Part shown: in pieces, positions 54,714 to 64,000 of the stretch
Numbering within the stretch: the first letter of the stretch is position 1
Layout: every line of letters begins with the position of its first letter
From: Clostridia bacterium
GTDB taxonomy: Bacteria > Bacillota > Clostridia > Saccharofermentanales > Saccharofermentanaceae
DNA: 64,000 nucleotides
NCBI GenBank assembly: GCA_016287245.1
Contig: JAEEWG010000010.1
Span: 33,019-97,018, forward strand
Reading direction: 5' to 3'
The notes under the pieces: model-generated
Database searches by the model: none
Told to the model about the DNA's origin: nothing
The model's input: only the letters and a program-made list of their open reading frames with translations
Program-made: the position numbers and the translations under genes

Positions 54714-54899
54714 ATGATCATTCATTGCGAGAAATGCGGAGCGGAATTTGATTCACGTAAGGGTGCATGCCCCAGCTGCGGGCATCCGGTTTCCGAGAGC
54801 CAGAAGGCCGAGGACAAAAAAGAGGTCCTCAAATTTGTGGGAATGATCGTTGCGGTATCTCTGGTAGCCATTGGTTTTATTCTGGCAAAATATGTTTGA
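54714..54899 (+). CDS. Small zinc-ribbon membrane protein
   Basis: 61 residues from ATG 54714. Zinc ribbon CEKCGAEFDSRKGACPSCG, a charged linker and a single C-terminal membrane helix (VGMIVAVSLVAIGFILAKYV). It lies 10 bases after the response regulator gene and probably shares its transcript. Similar zinc_ribbon_2 proteins are common in Bacillota; function unknown. Confidence 0.8.
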   Translation: MIIHCEKCGAEFDSRKGACPSCGHPVSESQKAEDKKEVLKFVGMIVAVSLVAIGFILAKYV

Positions 54900-54926
54900 A
54901 TCTGTTTATTTGAAAGTGAGATAAAA

Positions 54927-55541
54927 ATGGGTATTGAAGATTTCTTAAGTTCTGGAAATATGAGACTTGATCAGCAGCTGAAGTTCACCGCGGAGATCGA
55001 TAAGATGACGGAGATTTACCGACGCACGATGCTGATCAGCGGTGTGCGTCACGAGAACGATGCGGAGCACTCCTGGCACATCGCCGTGATGGCGCTGCTT
55101 TTTAAGGAGTATTGTGTCGAGGAACCGAACGTGGAGCGCGCCATCAAGATGTGTGTTGTCCATGACCTTATCGAGATCTATGCCGGCGATACCTTCGCAT
55201 ACGATGTGAAAGGCAACGAAAGCAAAGCAGCGCGTGAAGCTGCCGCTGCGGATAAACTCTATGCCCAGCTCCCGGAAGAACAGGGTGCCGAGCTTCGTGC
55301 ACTCTGGGAAGAATTCGATGCGATGGAAACGGTGGATGCGAAATACGCGGCATGCCTTGACCGCACGCAGCCGCTCCTGCATAATACGCTGACCGAGGGC
55401 CACACCTGGAGAAACGGCGGCGCCAGAAGATCCCAGGTCGAAGCAAGGATCGAGATCGTCCGGGAGTTCATGCCGGAAGTGCATAAGTGGCTCATCAGGA
55501 ATATCGACCGTGCTGTAGAAAAAGGCTGGCTGAAAGAGTAG
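54927..55541 (+). CDS. HD-domain hydrolase (YfbR/5'-nucleotidase-like)
   Basis: 204 residues. HD-superfamily metal site: first His in RHENDAEHSWHIAVM, H-D pair in VVHDLIEIYAGDT and a later Asp. Length and motif order match the HD_3 family that includes the deoxynucleoside 5'-monophosphatase YfbR. Cytoplasmic nucleotide salvage or house-cleaning is likely. Ends 5 bases from the convergent nuclease-like gene. Confidence 0.85.
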   Translation: MGIEDFLSSGNMRLDQQLKFTAEIDKMTEIYRRTMLISGVRHENDAEHSWHIAVMALLFKEYCVEEPNVERAIKMCVVHDLIEIYAGDTFAYDVKGNESKAAREAAAADKLYAQLPEEQGAELRALWEEFDAMETVDAKYAACLDRTQPLLHNTLTEGHTWRNGGARRSQVEARIEIVREFMPEVHKWLIRNIDRAVEKGWLKE

Positions 55542-55546
55542 AACTG

Positions 55547-56353
55547 CTATACGGTTTTGCTTTGAGCCAGAATGGCACCTGCGATCTTGCCATAGGCGGC
55601 ATCAATGTCAAAGCTTCCATGGCCGAATTCTGTTGTGTAAATGATGTCGTATCCGTCGCGCAAACCGGCTTTGTCGTATTGTTCCATCTTTGCTACTGCG
55701 TCCATGCGATACCGCGCATCACTCAATAGACCCAGATGCTCAATGAAGAAGTAGCGCATGGTCTCCGGACAGAAGACCGCAAAGTCCGGTCGTCTTTCTT
55801 TTCCGCCGATCATAATCAGAGGTTCATATTTATATTCAAGTCCGAGCGATTCCAGCAATTGTGCGATCAAAAGCTCAGATTTAGAGCGGAACACGTGATC
55901 CCTGTGACGATATCCGTTAGTGATCGTTGGATCGTTCCACTCGCTGAGCGAAAGCCATTCGTCCAAGGAGAAGGAGAGAACAGGCGAGTTGAGGAAGCTT
56001 GCGTTTGGATAAGGATTCAGCCAAGACGGTTTTTCAAGAGCCTTGGAATTGCCTCTGATGGATCGTGTAACGAAAAATTCGTCTGACGAAAGTGCAGCGA
56101 GTGCTTTTCTAACAAGAAAAACTTTCTGGTTCGCCGACAAAAGCTTCTTGCCTCTGGGGGCAGTGATCGAATATTCAAAACACTTTTGCTTGCCGTCGAC
56201 GGTTTTGAAAATACGGATGACATGAACAGTCCGGCCATGAACATTGTGCTTGCCAAGCGAAAGTTTCGGGCAATTTTGGTCGATGAGCTGGAGCGACGAA
56301 ATGGCGCTCTTTCGAAGATGAATCGCGGATTCAATAATACGAGAAGAAATCAT
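55547..56353 (-). CDS. PD-(D/E)XK-like nuclease family protein
   Basis: 268 residues from ATG 56353, which has AGAGG six bases upstream. The C-terminal half has the layout of a restriction-endonuclease-like fold: a helix with FRSKSELLIAQLLESLGLEY, then RRPDFAVFCPETMRYFFIEH with the Asp of PDF and a Glu three strands later. The usual ExK is replaced by EHLG, which occurs in some families of this fold. The N-terminal half (ISSLQLIDQNCPKLSLGKHN, then NGTVHV-like strands) is unrecognised. The 307 bases upstream hold two tandem 53-base inverted repeats. Could be a defence or repair gene; no partner genes nearby. Confidence 0.65.
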   Translation of the reverse strand: MISSRIIESAIHLRKSAISSLQLIDQNCPKLSLGKHNVHGRTVHVIRIFKTVDGKQKCFEYSITAPRGKKLLSANQKVFLVRKALAALSSDEFFVTRSIRGNSKALEKPSWLNPYPNASFLNSPVLSFSLDEWLSLSEWNDPTITNGYRHRDHVFRSKSELLIAQLLESLGLEYKYEPLIMIGGKERRPDFAVFCPETMRYFFIEHLGLLSDARYRMDAVAKMEQYDKAGLRDGYDIIYTTEFGHGSFDIDAAYGKIAGAILAQSKTV

Positions 56354-56457
56354 GCTGTACCTCTTATTAGTGATATTTGCCCGAATCATAAAATCAACAT
56401 CTAATACCACAACAAAAAGTCGAGCATGTATACATCATATCACCCTTGTGGGAGGAA

Positions 56458-56479
56458 AGAACAGTCTTTTTGCTGTTCT
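56458..56479. repeat. Short inverted repeat next to the 53-base repeats
   Basis: AGAACAG (56458-56464) and CTGTTCT (56473-56479), sharing the GTTCT core with the longer repeats and overlapping the first of them. Confidence 0.6.
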
Positions 56480-56588
56480 AGGTTTTGTTCTAAAAAAGTA
56501 CTCAAAATAGAACGAAACATAGAACAAAGAGGAGATGTTCTAGGTTTGGTTCTAAAAAAGTGTTCAAAATAGAACCAAACATAGAGCA
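56474..56588. repeat. Two tandem 53-base inverted repeats with GTTCTA cores
   Basis: Copy 1 (56474-56526) and copy 2 (56536-56588) start 62 bases apart. Each has 19-base arms around a 15-base AT-rich loop; the left arm of copy 1 is TGTTCTAGGTTTTGTTCTA and its right arm TAGAACGAAACATAGAACA. Each arm contains GTTCTA (or its complement) twice. At arm position 13 copy 1 has a T-G pair and copy 2 a G-C pair. They fill the gap between two leftward genes, upstream of the nuclease-like gene; apart from these and a short inverted repeat, I saw nothing else in 56354-56660. Confidence 0.85.
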
Positions 56589-56660
56589 AGAAGCGCTATT
56601 GCATCGCACGCGCTCGTAATAGCAGAGGGTGGGCGAAGTTGTTTATTCAAAATGTGGGGA

Positions 56661-57212
56661 TTACTTTTCTTCTGACAGCAGACGCAGGATCTGCATGTAT
56701 GTTTCAGCGGTGGCAGATTCCCAGCGCTTGCAGGTCCTCTCGGCGACTTCCTCGGACGGAGCCGTCATACGGAGCGCGAACGTAGTTGAACCGCGCTCGA
56801 TCAGGCGAAGATCGACGTACCATGTTCCCTCGTCATCCGGGGCATACTCGGCATATACGCTCTGCGACTCATTGGTATCATGAAGCCAGTTGCGGGATGC
56901 GGAAGTCAGATAGGCGCGGATTCCTGCAGGGACGGAAGGGAGAAGGCGCTCGAGGATCTCAGTGCCTGAAGGTGTGATGTCACAGCTTAGGACAGTTTTT
57001 CCGGAGGCATCCTTACGGAGCTCGCCTTTTCGCTCGGATTCCGTCATCAGACGCTGCTCGAGAAGCTCGCTCTTGGCCTGCGTGTAGAGAAAATAATCCA
57101 TGTACAGAGACTCCATGGCACAGTCCATCAGTTGCGAAGACGGGATGCCGCTTACCTTCGAGAGAATGAACAGGATGATGATCTTTGCATTTGGAAGATC
57201 GGTGTTGGCCAT
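56661..57212 (-). CDS. DUF4364 family protein
   Basis: 183 residues. Winged-helix-like N-terminus (NAKIIILFILSKVSGIPSSQ, then CAMESLYMDYFLYTQAKSEL), a DITPSGTEILERLLPSVP segment, then a beta-rich C-terminal half. This matches DUF4364, a clostridial family thought to be DNA-binding. AAGGAG precedes the ATG. Divergent from pgi across 250 bases. Target unknown. Confidence 0.85.
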   Translation of the reverse strand: MANTDLPNAKIIILFILSKVSGIPSSQLMDCAMESLYMDYFLYTQAKSELLEQRLMTESERKGELRKDASGKTVLSCDITPSGTEILERLLPSVPAGIRAYLTSASRNWLHDTNESQSVYAEYAPDDEGTWYVDLRLIERGSTTFALRMTAPSEEVAERTCKRWESATAETYMQILRLLSEEK

Positions 57213-57400
57213 GAGGTGCTCCTTGGAAAAAGATGTAGTTCATTATACGCTATTTTTCACATCGAAAAAAGCACTGAAATCTTAACCGATTTCGATTTCA
57301 TTTTTTCTTGACAAAAGTCAAAAAGCATTAGTTTTCGTTTGAAATATCGCATAATTTGAATGATTCTGACAAGATATTAACATTTCAAACGGGAAAATAA

Positions 57401-57409
57401 TGCTATACT
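57401..57409 (+). promoter_or_regulatory. Extended -10 promoter of pgi
   Basis: TGC-TATACT, 57 bases upstream of the start codon. The upstream stretch is very AT-rich but no well-spaced -35 was found. Confidence 0.6.
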
Positions 57410-57465
57410 ATACGCGGTGTTGAGGACACCGAATCTGACATAAATGAGAATGAGGAGAAACTTTT

Positions 57466-58812
57466 ATGATTAGTCTTGATACTTCCAACATTATGCCTTT
57501 TATTGCCGAAGGTGAGATGGAGAAGATGCTGCCGCAGGTTGAAGTGGCACACAACATGCTCCACAAGAAGACAGGCCCCGGCAGTGACTTCCTTGGTTGG
57601 GTAGAACTCCCGAGCAAGTACGATAAGAATGAATTTATCCGCATCCGTAAGGCTGCAGCTAAGATCAGAAAGGATTCCGATGTCCTTCTGGTTATCGGTA
57701 TCGGCGGTTCCTACCTCGGTGCAAGAGCTGCGATCGAGCTTCTTTCCCACTCTTTTGCTAACGTAGCACAGAAGAAAGTAAGAAAGGCTCCGATGGTTCT
57801 GTTCTGCGGTAACTCTATCAGCGCTACATATCTTGCTGACCTGATGGATCTTCTCGAAGGTAAGAGAGTTTCCGTCAACATCATCTCCAAGTCCGGTACA
57901 ACAACAGAGCCGGCGATCGCTTTCCGTATCATCCGCGCTTACATGGAAGAAAAGTACGGTAAGGAAGAGGCTCGTCAGAGAATCTACGCAACAACAGATA
58001 AGGCAAAGGGAGCCCTGAAGGGTCTTGCTACTAAGGAAGGCTACGAGACATTCGTAGTACCGGATGATGTCGGAGGACGTTTCTCCGTTCTGACAGCTGT
58101 AGGTCTTCTGCCGATTGCAGTTGCAGGTATCGATATCCGTCAGCTCATGACGGGTGCAAGAGATGCTTCCCGTGACTTCAAGAAGGTAGAGATGGAAAAC
58201 GACTGCTACAAGTATGCAATCGCAAGAAACTGCCTCCTGCGCCGCGGCTACACAACAGAAGTTATGGTCAACTACGAGCCTTCTTTCCACTTCATGACAG
58301 AGTGGTGGAAGCAGCTCTACGGTGAGTCCGAAGGTAAGGACGGCAGAGGTATTTTCCCGGCAGGCGTAGATAACACGACAGACCTGCACTCCATGGGTCA
58401 GTACATCCAGGATGGTAAGAGAATGCTCTTCGAGACAGTTGTTGTGATCGATAAGGCACGCCGTTCCTTCACGATCCCGAACGATCCGGAGAACCTCGAC
58501 GGCCTCAACTTCCTGTCCGGTATGGATATGAACGAAGTTAACCTCAAGGCAATGCAGGGTACTGTTCTTGCTCACGTTGACGGAAAGGTTCCGAACCTCA
58601 TCATCCACGTTCCGGAGCTCAACGAGTACTGGCTCGGCCAGCTGATCTACTTCTTCGAGAAGGCCTGCGGTATTTCCGGTTACCTCAATTCCGTAAATCC
58701 GTTCAACCAGCCTGGTGTTGAAGCTTACAAGAAGAACATGTTCGCTCTTCTCGGTAAGCCGGGTTACGAGGCTGAGAAGAAGGCTCTGGAGAAGAGACTG
58801 AAGAATAAGTAA
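57466..58812 (+). CDS. pgi: Glucose-6-phosphate isomerase
   Basis: 448 residues, the usual length in Bacillota. Interconverts glucose 6-phosphate and fructose 6-phosphate in the cytoplasm. Seen motifs: [39 protein letters not shown], and near the end [14 protein letters not shown] with the catalytic Lys. Strong codon bias and GAGGAG upstream indicate high expression. Single gene with an extended -10 promoter and a terminator. Confidence 0.96.
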   Translation: MISLDTSNIMPFIAEGEMEKMLPQVEVAHNMLHKKTGPGSDFLGWVELPSKYDKNEFIRIRKAAAKIRKDSDVLLVIGIGGSYLGARAAIELLSHSFANVAQKKVRKAPMVLFCGNSISATYLADLMDLLEGKRVSVNIISKSGTTTEPAIAFRIIRAYMEEKYGKEEARQRIYATTDKAKGALKGLATKEGYETFVVPDDVGGRFSVLTAVGLLPIAVAGIDIRQLMTGARDASRDFKKVEMENDCYKYAIARNCLLRRGYTTEVMVNYEPSFHFMTEWWKQLYGESEGKDGRGIFPAGVDNTTDLHSMGQYIQDGKRMLFETVVVIDKARRSFTIPNDPENLDGLNFLSGMDMNEVNLKAMQGTVLAHVDGKVPNLIIHVPELNEYWLGQLIYFFEKACGISGYLNSVNPFNQPGVEAYKKNMFALLGKPGYEAEKKALEKRLKNK

Positions 58813-58836
58813 TTCCAACCGATTAGGATAATGCAG

Positions 58837-58875
58837 GTGGGGATCCTTCCTTTCGAAGGGTTCCCACTTTTTGTT
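58837..58875 (+). terminator. Terminator after pgi
   Basis: GTGGGGATCCTTCC pairs imperfectly with GAAGGGTTCCCAC, then TTTTTGTTTTC. Confidence 0.8.
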
Positions 58876-59036
58876 TTCTTCAATAATTCACATTAGTATT
58901 GCAGAGAATTAGCGGTATATGTATTTCAGTTTACTTAATTCTGAGCACATGATAAACTGAAAAAGTAGGAGAGACGAACAAAAAGATAGCGTCAGAGATT
59001 TTAGTGACTCGCAACGCGATGATGGAGGGATGGTTC

Positions 59037-62000
59037 ATGCAGAAAAACCGCTGGCTCAAACTCTTTTGTTCTGTTCTTTCCATTGCTGTTGTTTTGCCTT
59101 GCATGCCTCTGACGATGCGTGCGGATTCCTCTTCAGATATACCAGTATACTCAGTCACGGAGAATCTCCAATTTGAAGTGGACGTAGCAATTGTTTCATC
59201 CTGGGATAACTATGCTAATCTTGAGTTTGTGGTTTCTAACACCGGAACTGAAATCGTCGAAAACTGGTATCTTACGATGGATCTTCCGTATAACATTGAG
59301 GGAACATGGGGCACGGTCATTTCAGATAGTAATGATGGCGTATATACATTTAAGAATGCAGGCTGGAACCAGGATATTCTTCCCGATAGTACTGTCAGTT
59401 TTGGAATGACGGTCTCCGCTTTGGATGGACAGCCGGTGAATGCCCTTCCGATGTTCTACTTGTTAAACACAACTGAAAAAATCGTCGATCCTACCGACTA
59501 CTCTCTTTCTTATCAGGAGTATTCCAACTGGGGAACAGGCTATAACGGAGCACTAATCCTTGAGAATTCTACGAATAAGCCTATCGAAGACTGGAAACTA
59601 TCATTCAGATCAAATAGAAGTATTCAGGAGGTGGCGGGTGCTGATCTGGAAACATCGGATACCATAATTCGTATCACTAACGATGGAAATAACCAAAACC
59701 TGAATCCTGTTGTTTCTTGGAATATGACAATTACCGGCGGCGAACAAAACTGCAGTGATCCAATGACCATCAGCGATGTCGGATTGACTTCCATCTGCTG
59801 TGCTTTTGGATTAAATGAAGATGCTGATCTTAACGGAATCCCTGATTATATAGATTTCATAAATGGGCAGAATCAGGATCCGGATATCACTCCTACTCCT
59901 ACCCCCACACCAGAATTGACGGTCACTCCGGAAGAAACTCCGACACCGGAAGTAACAGTTGTGCCTACTCCTGAACCGACGCCTACACTTGATCCTGAGC
60001 TGGATTCGGATGGCGATGGAATTCCGGATGCTTACGAAGAACAGATAGGTACAGATCCACATTCCAAGGATTCAGACGAAGACGGAATAGAAGATGGAGC
60101 AGAGGTCATAATGGACTTGAATCCGCTATCTGATGACACAGATGGCGACGGGACACCTGATGCACAAGAGGACGATGACGGTGACGGATTGACACTTCAA
60201 GAGGAATTCAATCATGGCACCTATCCCTGGAGTGATGACTCAGATGTAGATGGGATATCTGACTGGGAAGAAATAAACAACTATAGAACCGATCCTATGG
60301 ATCCGGACACTGACGGTGATGGCATTGAGGATGGGGATGAAATCAAACTCGGGATCGATCCGACGCTCCCTGACAGTGACGGCGATGGAATCCCAGATGA
60401 CCGGGAACGATTCTTTCAGACAAAAGAGGAAGAGATTACCGATAAGGAGCGTCCAGCTATTACTAAGGTGGAAGTCTCTTTGGAAGGGACTGGATGCCTG
60501 GAGTCTGCAATGACAATCGAGGATGTATATGATAAAGATACGTACTCCAGTGACCTTGTGGGTCTGATAGGCGTTCCAGTGAATATTCAGTATGAAGGAG
60601 AGTTCGATGAGGCAATTCTTACCTTTCATTACGATGAGAGTCTTCTGGCGGATAACGATACCAACCTTCAGGAAGAATTTCTCGTATGGGAAGATTATGT
60701 AACAAATCCAAGATCTTTAGGAATACTCTACCTTGATGAAGAAACAGGTCTCTATCTAGATTGCAGCGCGACTGTTGATACGGTGAACAAAACGGTATCT
60801 TGTACGGTATCCCATTTCAGCACTTATATGGTGGTGGACACTTCGGTGTGGACATTTTACTGGAGAAGCCTAAAGTACTCCGGTGAATTAAGGCCGTCTC
60901 ATGCCGGGTATAAAGGAATTGATTATGTTTTAGAGATTCCCTGCGTGGATACCATGACCGAAGAAGATATTGAAGAAATGAATGCCATTGCTGATCAGTT
61001 TATTGATCATATGCAGGATGGAGACCGAATGGTGGTTTGCGGATATCAGGACTACGGACTGGGGGTATATCCGTATAACATGACAGATGACAAGGATATT
61101 CTGAAAAGAAGAGTCACTGAATGGCCGTGGGATGATTCTGGTCACTGGGTAGGATGGACAGGTGCTGCAAATGAAACTATAAGTTCGGGTATAAGTGCAC
61201 TTTCGATTTTTAATATAGCTCGCACGGAGAGAAGGATGTGGCCAAATGAGGATAATGAATTAGTTGTGATAGCGTTTCACAATTCGACGGACATTGAATG
61301 TGTATACTACAGTGCCTCTTTTCGTGAAACGGTGGAGATGACAGCATACATCTTCACGCTATCAAGTGGAAATAGTAAGACTATACAGGACAGGTGGCTG
61401 AACCACATGTCGGGAGGCGGAGTGATCGATTGTGAGAGCAAGTCAGCAGCCGATGTATACTCGGAATTTGCTGAACTGTATGAACTGAGACAGGGGACTG
61501 ATTCTGAAGTTTATAACGGAATGAAAACCGGTGACGGGTTGTGGGATATCTATGAAGAACAGGGTATGCTTGGAGCAAATGGAAGGTTTTACTACTCTGA
61601 ACCCAATAAGTTAGATTCTGACAGTGATAGCGTAGACGATGTAGTTGAGATGGGTAAAAGGTATCGCATAGTTGTCGATTCGGAGAACAATATCCTGTTA
61701 AACGGTGATCCAATATCAGATTATGTGTTTGCTTCACCAACCGAAATGGCGTTGGCGTCACTGTTTGTAAATTTGGGCCAAGGAGAGTGGACAATATATG
61801 GTGTTGTTTCTGATCCGTCAGACGTAGATACGGACAATGACGATGCAACGGATGATGTTGATGCGACACCAAAGATAAAGAATCCCAAAATCTCTTATAT
61901 ACTTTATGATGACAAGAAAGGGGCGGATTGGTTCTTAAAATATGAAGCTTATTCGCGAAAGATGATGAAATCTAAGAAACAAAGGATTGAACTGATTCCT

Positions 62001-62678
62001 ATAAGTGACAAGCAAGATTTTATTATGCAATGGAACGGTATGGGAATGGATGTTAATAGTCCGGATAAGGTTCGTTATTCTCTTGATGAAGTGACATTGG
62101 TTTTTCATGGCGTTGAGGATGGGAATAAGAATCAATACGATATAGGAGATATATCGTATGATGACATAGTGAATACTGTTATTTCTCCCAAACCGATAAC
62201 AACGTTGGTTTTATCATCTTGCCATTCTGGAGATGTTACAGATCAAAGCAGTGTAGCTCGTGCATTTATGTCCTGGGGTACCATTGATGAAGTATACGCA
62301 TGGAATGGAACTGCAACATATGTTGGCGGTGTAGACATTCATCTGCTGATAGTTGTTCCGGATATTGGCGTTCCTGTTTTTGATAATGGGACGAGTCTTG
62401 TTATCCCAATGGGTTTGCAGGTTACGTATGAATTATCGGAGGACTTCTATGAATCTCTCTCGGTTTTTTTAGTAAGGAGCACAGCCAGCATCGTATCTAG
62501 AATAGTTTCTGGAGATCGATATTGGTGGTTTACTGGCGGAGCTGATATTCTTTCGGATTATAATAAAATGATGGAATTAGGAAGGGTGAAGTATTACAGA
62601 AATGAAGATGGTCAAGTTACATGGAAAAAAGTTCCGAACAGTTCTCTGTCTATTATGTTTAATGTCTTTTCTTCTTAG
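59037..62678 (+). CDS. Giant secreted protein: CBM-like domains, Ca-binding repeats, VWA-like and caspase-like domains
   Basis: 1213 residues from ATG 59037, with GGAGGG at 59024-59029. Signal peptide ending near TMRA-DSS. Residues about 40-140 and 145-250 are two beta-sandwich domains resembling CBM2-type modules ([20 protein letters not shown], then [13 protein letters not shown]). Pro/Thr linker, then residues about 321-462 with thrombospondin-3-like Ca-binding repeats ([19 protein letters not shown]). Residues about 622-815 resemble a VWA domain whose metal site is degenerate ([13 protein letters not shown]). More Asp repeats, then a tail with H1024 ([11 protein letters not shown]) and C1062 ([10 protein letters not shown]), the His-Cys pattern of clan CD peptidases such as caspases. 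No cell-wall anchor seen. Lower GC than the housekeeping genes. Confidence 0.8.
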   Translation: MQKNRWLKLFCSVLSIAVVLPCMPLTMRADSSSDIPVYSVTENLQFEVDVAIVSSWDNYANLEFVVSNTGTEIVENWYLTMDLPYNIEGTWGTVISDSNDGVYTFKNAGWNQDILPDSTVSFGMTVSALDGQPVNALPMFYLLNTTEKIVDPTDYSLSYQEYSNWGTGYNGALILENSTNKPIEDWKLSFRSNRSIQEVAGADLETSDTIIRITNDGNNQNLNPVVSWNMTITGGEQNCSDPMTISDVGLTSICCAFGLNEDADLNGIPDYIDFINGQNQDPDITPTPTPTPELTVTPEETPTPEVTVVPTPEPTPTLDPELDSDGDGIPDAYEEQIGTDPHSKDSDEDGIEDGAEVIMDLNPLSDDTDGDGTPDAQEDDDGDGLTLQEEFNHGTYPWSDDSDVDGISDWEEINNYRTDPMDPDTDGDGIEDGDEIKLGIDPTLPDSDGDGIPDDRERFFQTKEEEITDKERPAITKVEVSLEGTGCLESAMTIEDVYDKDTYSSDLVGLIGVPVNIQYEGEFDEAILTFHYDESLLADNDTNLQEEFLVWEDYVTNPRSLGILYLDEETGLYLDCSATVDTVNKTVSCTVSHFSTYMVVDTSVWTFYWRSLKYSGELRPSHAGYKGIDYVLEIPCVDTMTEEDIEEMNAIADQFIDHMQDGDRMVVCGYQDYGLGVYPYNMTDDKDILKRRVTEWPWDDSGHWVGWTGAANETISSGISALSIFNIARTERRMWPNEDNELVVIAFHNSTDIECVYYSASFRETVEMTAYIFTLSSGNSKTIQDRWLNHMSGGGVIDCESKSAADVYSEFAELYELRQGTDSEVYNGMKTGDGLWDIYEEQGMLGANGRFYYSEPNKLDSDSDSVDDVVEMGKRYRIVVDSENNILLNGDPISDYVFASPTEMALASLFVNLGQGEWTIYGVVSDPSDVDTDNDDATDDVDATPKIKNPKISYILYDDKKGADWFLKYEAYSRKMMKSKKQRIELIPISDKQDFIMQWNGMGMDVNSPDKVRYSLDEVTLVFHGVEDGNKNQYDIGDISYDDIVNTVISPKPITTLVLSSCHSGDVTDQSSVARAFMSWGTIDEVYAWNGTATYVGGVDIHLLIVVPDIGVPVFDNGTSLVIPMGLQVTYELSEDFYESLSVFLVRSTASIVSRIVSGDRYWWFTGGADILSDYNKMMELGRVKYYRNEDGQVTWKKVPNSSLSIMFNVFSS

Positions 62679-63597
62679 CCTTTCTGCCTGTATGTTTCGT
62701 TCAGAAAAACGCTATCAGCTGATTTCGGACGGAAATAAGAATGTCAGCTGGGTGAGTGCCACAAGTAAGGATTGTATTTGTGTTGTTTTAGGAGACAATG
62801 AGTTGGTTATCTATACGCATAAGGGCGAAGAACTGATGCGAAAGATGTTTAATAAGCGGATTACATATATTCAGACACACAAGAATTGTATTCTTCTAAC
62901 GTACGAAGATGATTCTTTGGATATGTATCAGTGGTCAGAGGGATCTCTTGATTGTGTGATATCACGACAATTCTCAACGTCCATAAAAAATGCAGAATTG
63001 CTGGACTGGGGAACGAATATAGATGGTGTTGTCATTTTATTAGCTAGCGGAGACTTGTATAGAAGTGATTCATATGAAGATGTCTCAAAACTGGTGTTGG
63101 TTGATCATGATGTAAAGACATCTGCCTACTATGCAAGAGGAGATTATCTTCTGTACATTACTCGGGATGATGAACTGAAAACGTGGTGCTTTTATGATTC
63201 ATTTCATATTTCTTTGAATGCGGATAAAGCCGTTTTGAATGACATACAGGAACTGCAAGTTGCTTTGTTTAACGATAATAAGCAATTCATCTGCTTTAAG
63301 GGAATAGGAGAACGTGGAGAATACTATTTTGAAAGGGTTGAAGACAATCTAACTGTTATAGACGAAGCCGATATCTCTGTGGAACTCTTGGGGACAACAA
63401 GAGGCTTTGAGGCAGCATATTTATACCAAAAAGACGACACAATATATTATCAAGGTCCTTCCGGAAGAAAAAATCACGATTACGCATATAGTAATCCTTA
63501 CAGAATCAAAATCGATGAAAATTTCTCATTGATGCCTATATGTGGTGGAATTATATATTATAATGATAACGAGGTGAACGTATTAATTGTTCCATAA
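62602..63597 (+). CDS. Lipoprotein, propeller-like, overlapping the giant secreted protein gene
   Basis: 331 residues. Its start lies 77 bases inside the end of the preceding gene in another frame. Signal peptide with lipobox LSAC (Cys at residue 30). The mature part has repeated four-strand blocks ([54 protein letters not shown]) that suggest a beta-propeller. The overlap implies translational coupling with, and perhaps physical partnership to, the secreted protein. The AT-rich base composition matches that gene, so the pair may have been gained together. No known family. Confidence 0.75.
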   Translation: MKMVKLHGKKFRTVLCLLCLMSFLLSLSACMFRSEKRYQLISDGNKNVSWVSATSKDCICVVLGDNELVIYTHKGEELMRKMFNKRITYIQTHKNCILLTYEDDSLDMYQWSEGSLDCVISRQFSTSIKNAELLDWGTNIDGVVILLASGDLYRSDSYEDVSKLVLVDHDVKTSAYYARGDYLLYITRDDELKTWCFYDSFHISLNADKAVLNDIQELQVALFNDNKQFICFKGIGERGEYYFERVEDNLTVIDEADISVELLGTTRGFEAAYLYQKDDTIYYQGPSGRKNHDYAYSNPYRIKIDENFSLMPICGGIIYYNDNEVNVLIVP

Positions 63598-63788
63598 TCA
63601 TTGTGGGGGGACTTTTCTTTTTCGGTTATTCTTGTTTCAATCCCATACTTGGGAACCGAGTATTCTTAACATAATCCTTATCCTCTATAGTTCATTCATA
63701 GTTCTTTTATGATATAGTAATAGGGTATATCGGCTGCCGGGGTTTGTGGCGGCGGATGTGCGATCTTATTGTGAAGGAAGTGTTCCTT

Positions 63789-64000
63789 ATGCCGAAGACG
63801 GCTATGCTTGTGATCGATATGCAAAATGCTCTGATTCTGGAGCATCCGTACGATGAGAAGCGTCTGATCAAGACGATTTCCCAGATGGAGAAGATTTGCA
63901 GGGATAAGGGGATCGAAGTGATCTTCATACGCCACGAAGATAATGCCCTGGTCAAGGGCGACAGCGGATTTGAGATCTATTCCCAGGAGGCACCGAAGAA
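63789..64000 (+). CDS. Isochorismatase-family cysteine hydrolase, 5' part
   Basis: First 70 codons, cut by the window end. Starts at ATG 63789 with GAAGGAAG upstream. Sequence TAMLVIDMQNALILEHPYDE, with the catalytic Asp in VIDMQN, is typical of the family, which includes isochorismatases, nicotinamidases and related amidases. The catalytic Lys and Cys would lie beyond the window, so the substrate is open. Confidence 0.8.
   Translation, partial: MPKTAMLVIDMQNALILEHPYDEKRLIKTISQMEKICRDKGIEVIFIRHEDNALVKGDSGFEIYSQEAPK

Noticed and set aside
57377..57409. TTAACA as -35 of pgi
   Set aside because: The spacer to TATACT is 21 bases, too long; only the extended -10 is reported.
57403..58818. Long open frame on the minus strand opposite pgi
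   Set aside because: Same reason: a shadow of strong codon bias in pgi.
63645..63663. Hairpin ATACTTGG-GAA-CCGAGTAT after the last lipoprotein gene
   Set aside because: No T run follows, so I do not call it a terminator; it may be a weak structure only.
1..64000. rRNA, tRNA, insertion sequences, phage genes, replication origin
   Set aside because: Looked for in the intergenic stretches and products; nothing convincing was seen.

Overview
The window looks like a chromosomal segment of an anaerobic Bacillota, most likely class Clostridia from a gut or rumen habitat. The signs are strong GGAGG ribosome binding sites, a T-box leader, many lipoproteins with Cys lipoboxes, a reverse rubrerythrin, a flavodiiron protein and a Fur/PerR regulator, DUF4364 and DUF4230 proteins, and NarL-type two-component pairs beside ABC exporters. 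The sequence alone does not fix genus or species. I saw no rRNA, tRNA, transposase, integrase or CRISPR array.

Layout. 1-5.2 kb: two tandem paralogous lipoproteins with a PstS-like binding domain and a propeller/WG-like tail. 5.3-9.1 kb: aromatic amino acid genes (prephenate dehydratase, DAHP synthase, and a TrpB2-type tryptophan synthase beta chain behind a T-box with a TGG specifier). 9.2-15.8 kb: lipoproteins, a large secreted GAGIGGG-repeat protein followed by a 40-residue acidic peptide, and a leftward pair of HEXXH lipoprotein and VOC-domain protein. 15.9-20.6 kb: oxygen and peroxide defence (PerR-like regulator, reverse rubrerythrin, multidomain flavodiiron protein) around a membrane-anchored surface protein. 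20.7-26 kb: thioesterase, a second copy of the small peptide, a second GAGIGGG-repeat protein, an AraC regulator and a GH16 glucanase lipoprotein. 26-34.2 kb: a DUF4298-GNAT protein, NAD synthetase, a very large periplasm-sensing diguanylate cyclase, and a lipoprotein joining an RsgI-like domain to a DnaJ-type cysteine-rich domain. 34.4-43.3 kb: an ABC exporter (one ATPase, two permeases), then a two-component pair, a lipoprotein, and a TetR plus ABC exporter set. 43.3-48 kb: ASCH protein, a protein with a histone-H1-like tail, an XRE regulator, DUF4230 and an AzgA-type purine permease. 48.1-54.9 kb: a second ABC exporter and NarL-type two-component pair with a lipoprotein serpin between them. 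54.9-58.8 kb: HD hydrolase, PD-(D/E)XK-like nuclease with tandem inverted repeats upstream, DUF4364 and Pgi. 59-64 kb: a giant secreted protein (two CBM-like domains, Ca-binding repeats, degenerate VWA, caspase-like tail) overlapping a lipoprotein, then the start of an isochorismatase-family gene cut by the window end.

The strongest candidates for something undescribed are: the duplicated pair of FET(E/D)D small peptide plus GAGIGGG secreted protein; the RsgI/DnaJ-zinc-finger lipoprotein; the CBM/Ca/VWA/clan-CD-like surface protein; matching TGAC-N4-GTCA inverted repeats upstream of the two ABC exporter operons that each sit beside a NarL-type two-component pair; and a pair of 53-nt inverted repeats with a compensatory double change upstream of a nuclease-like gene.
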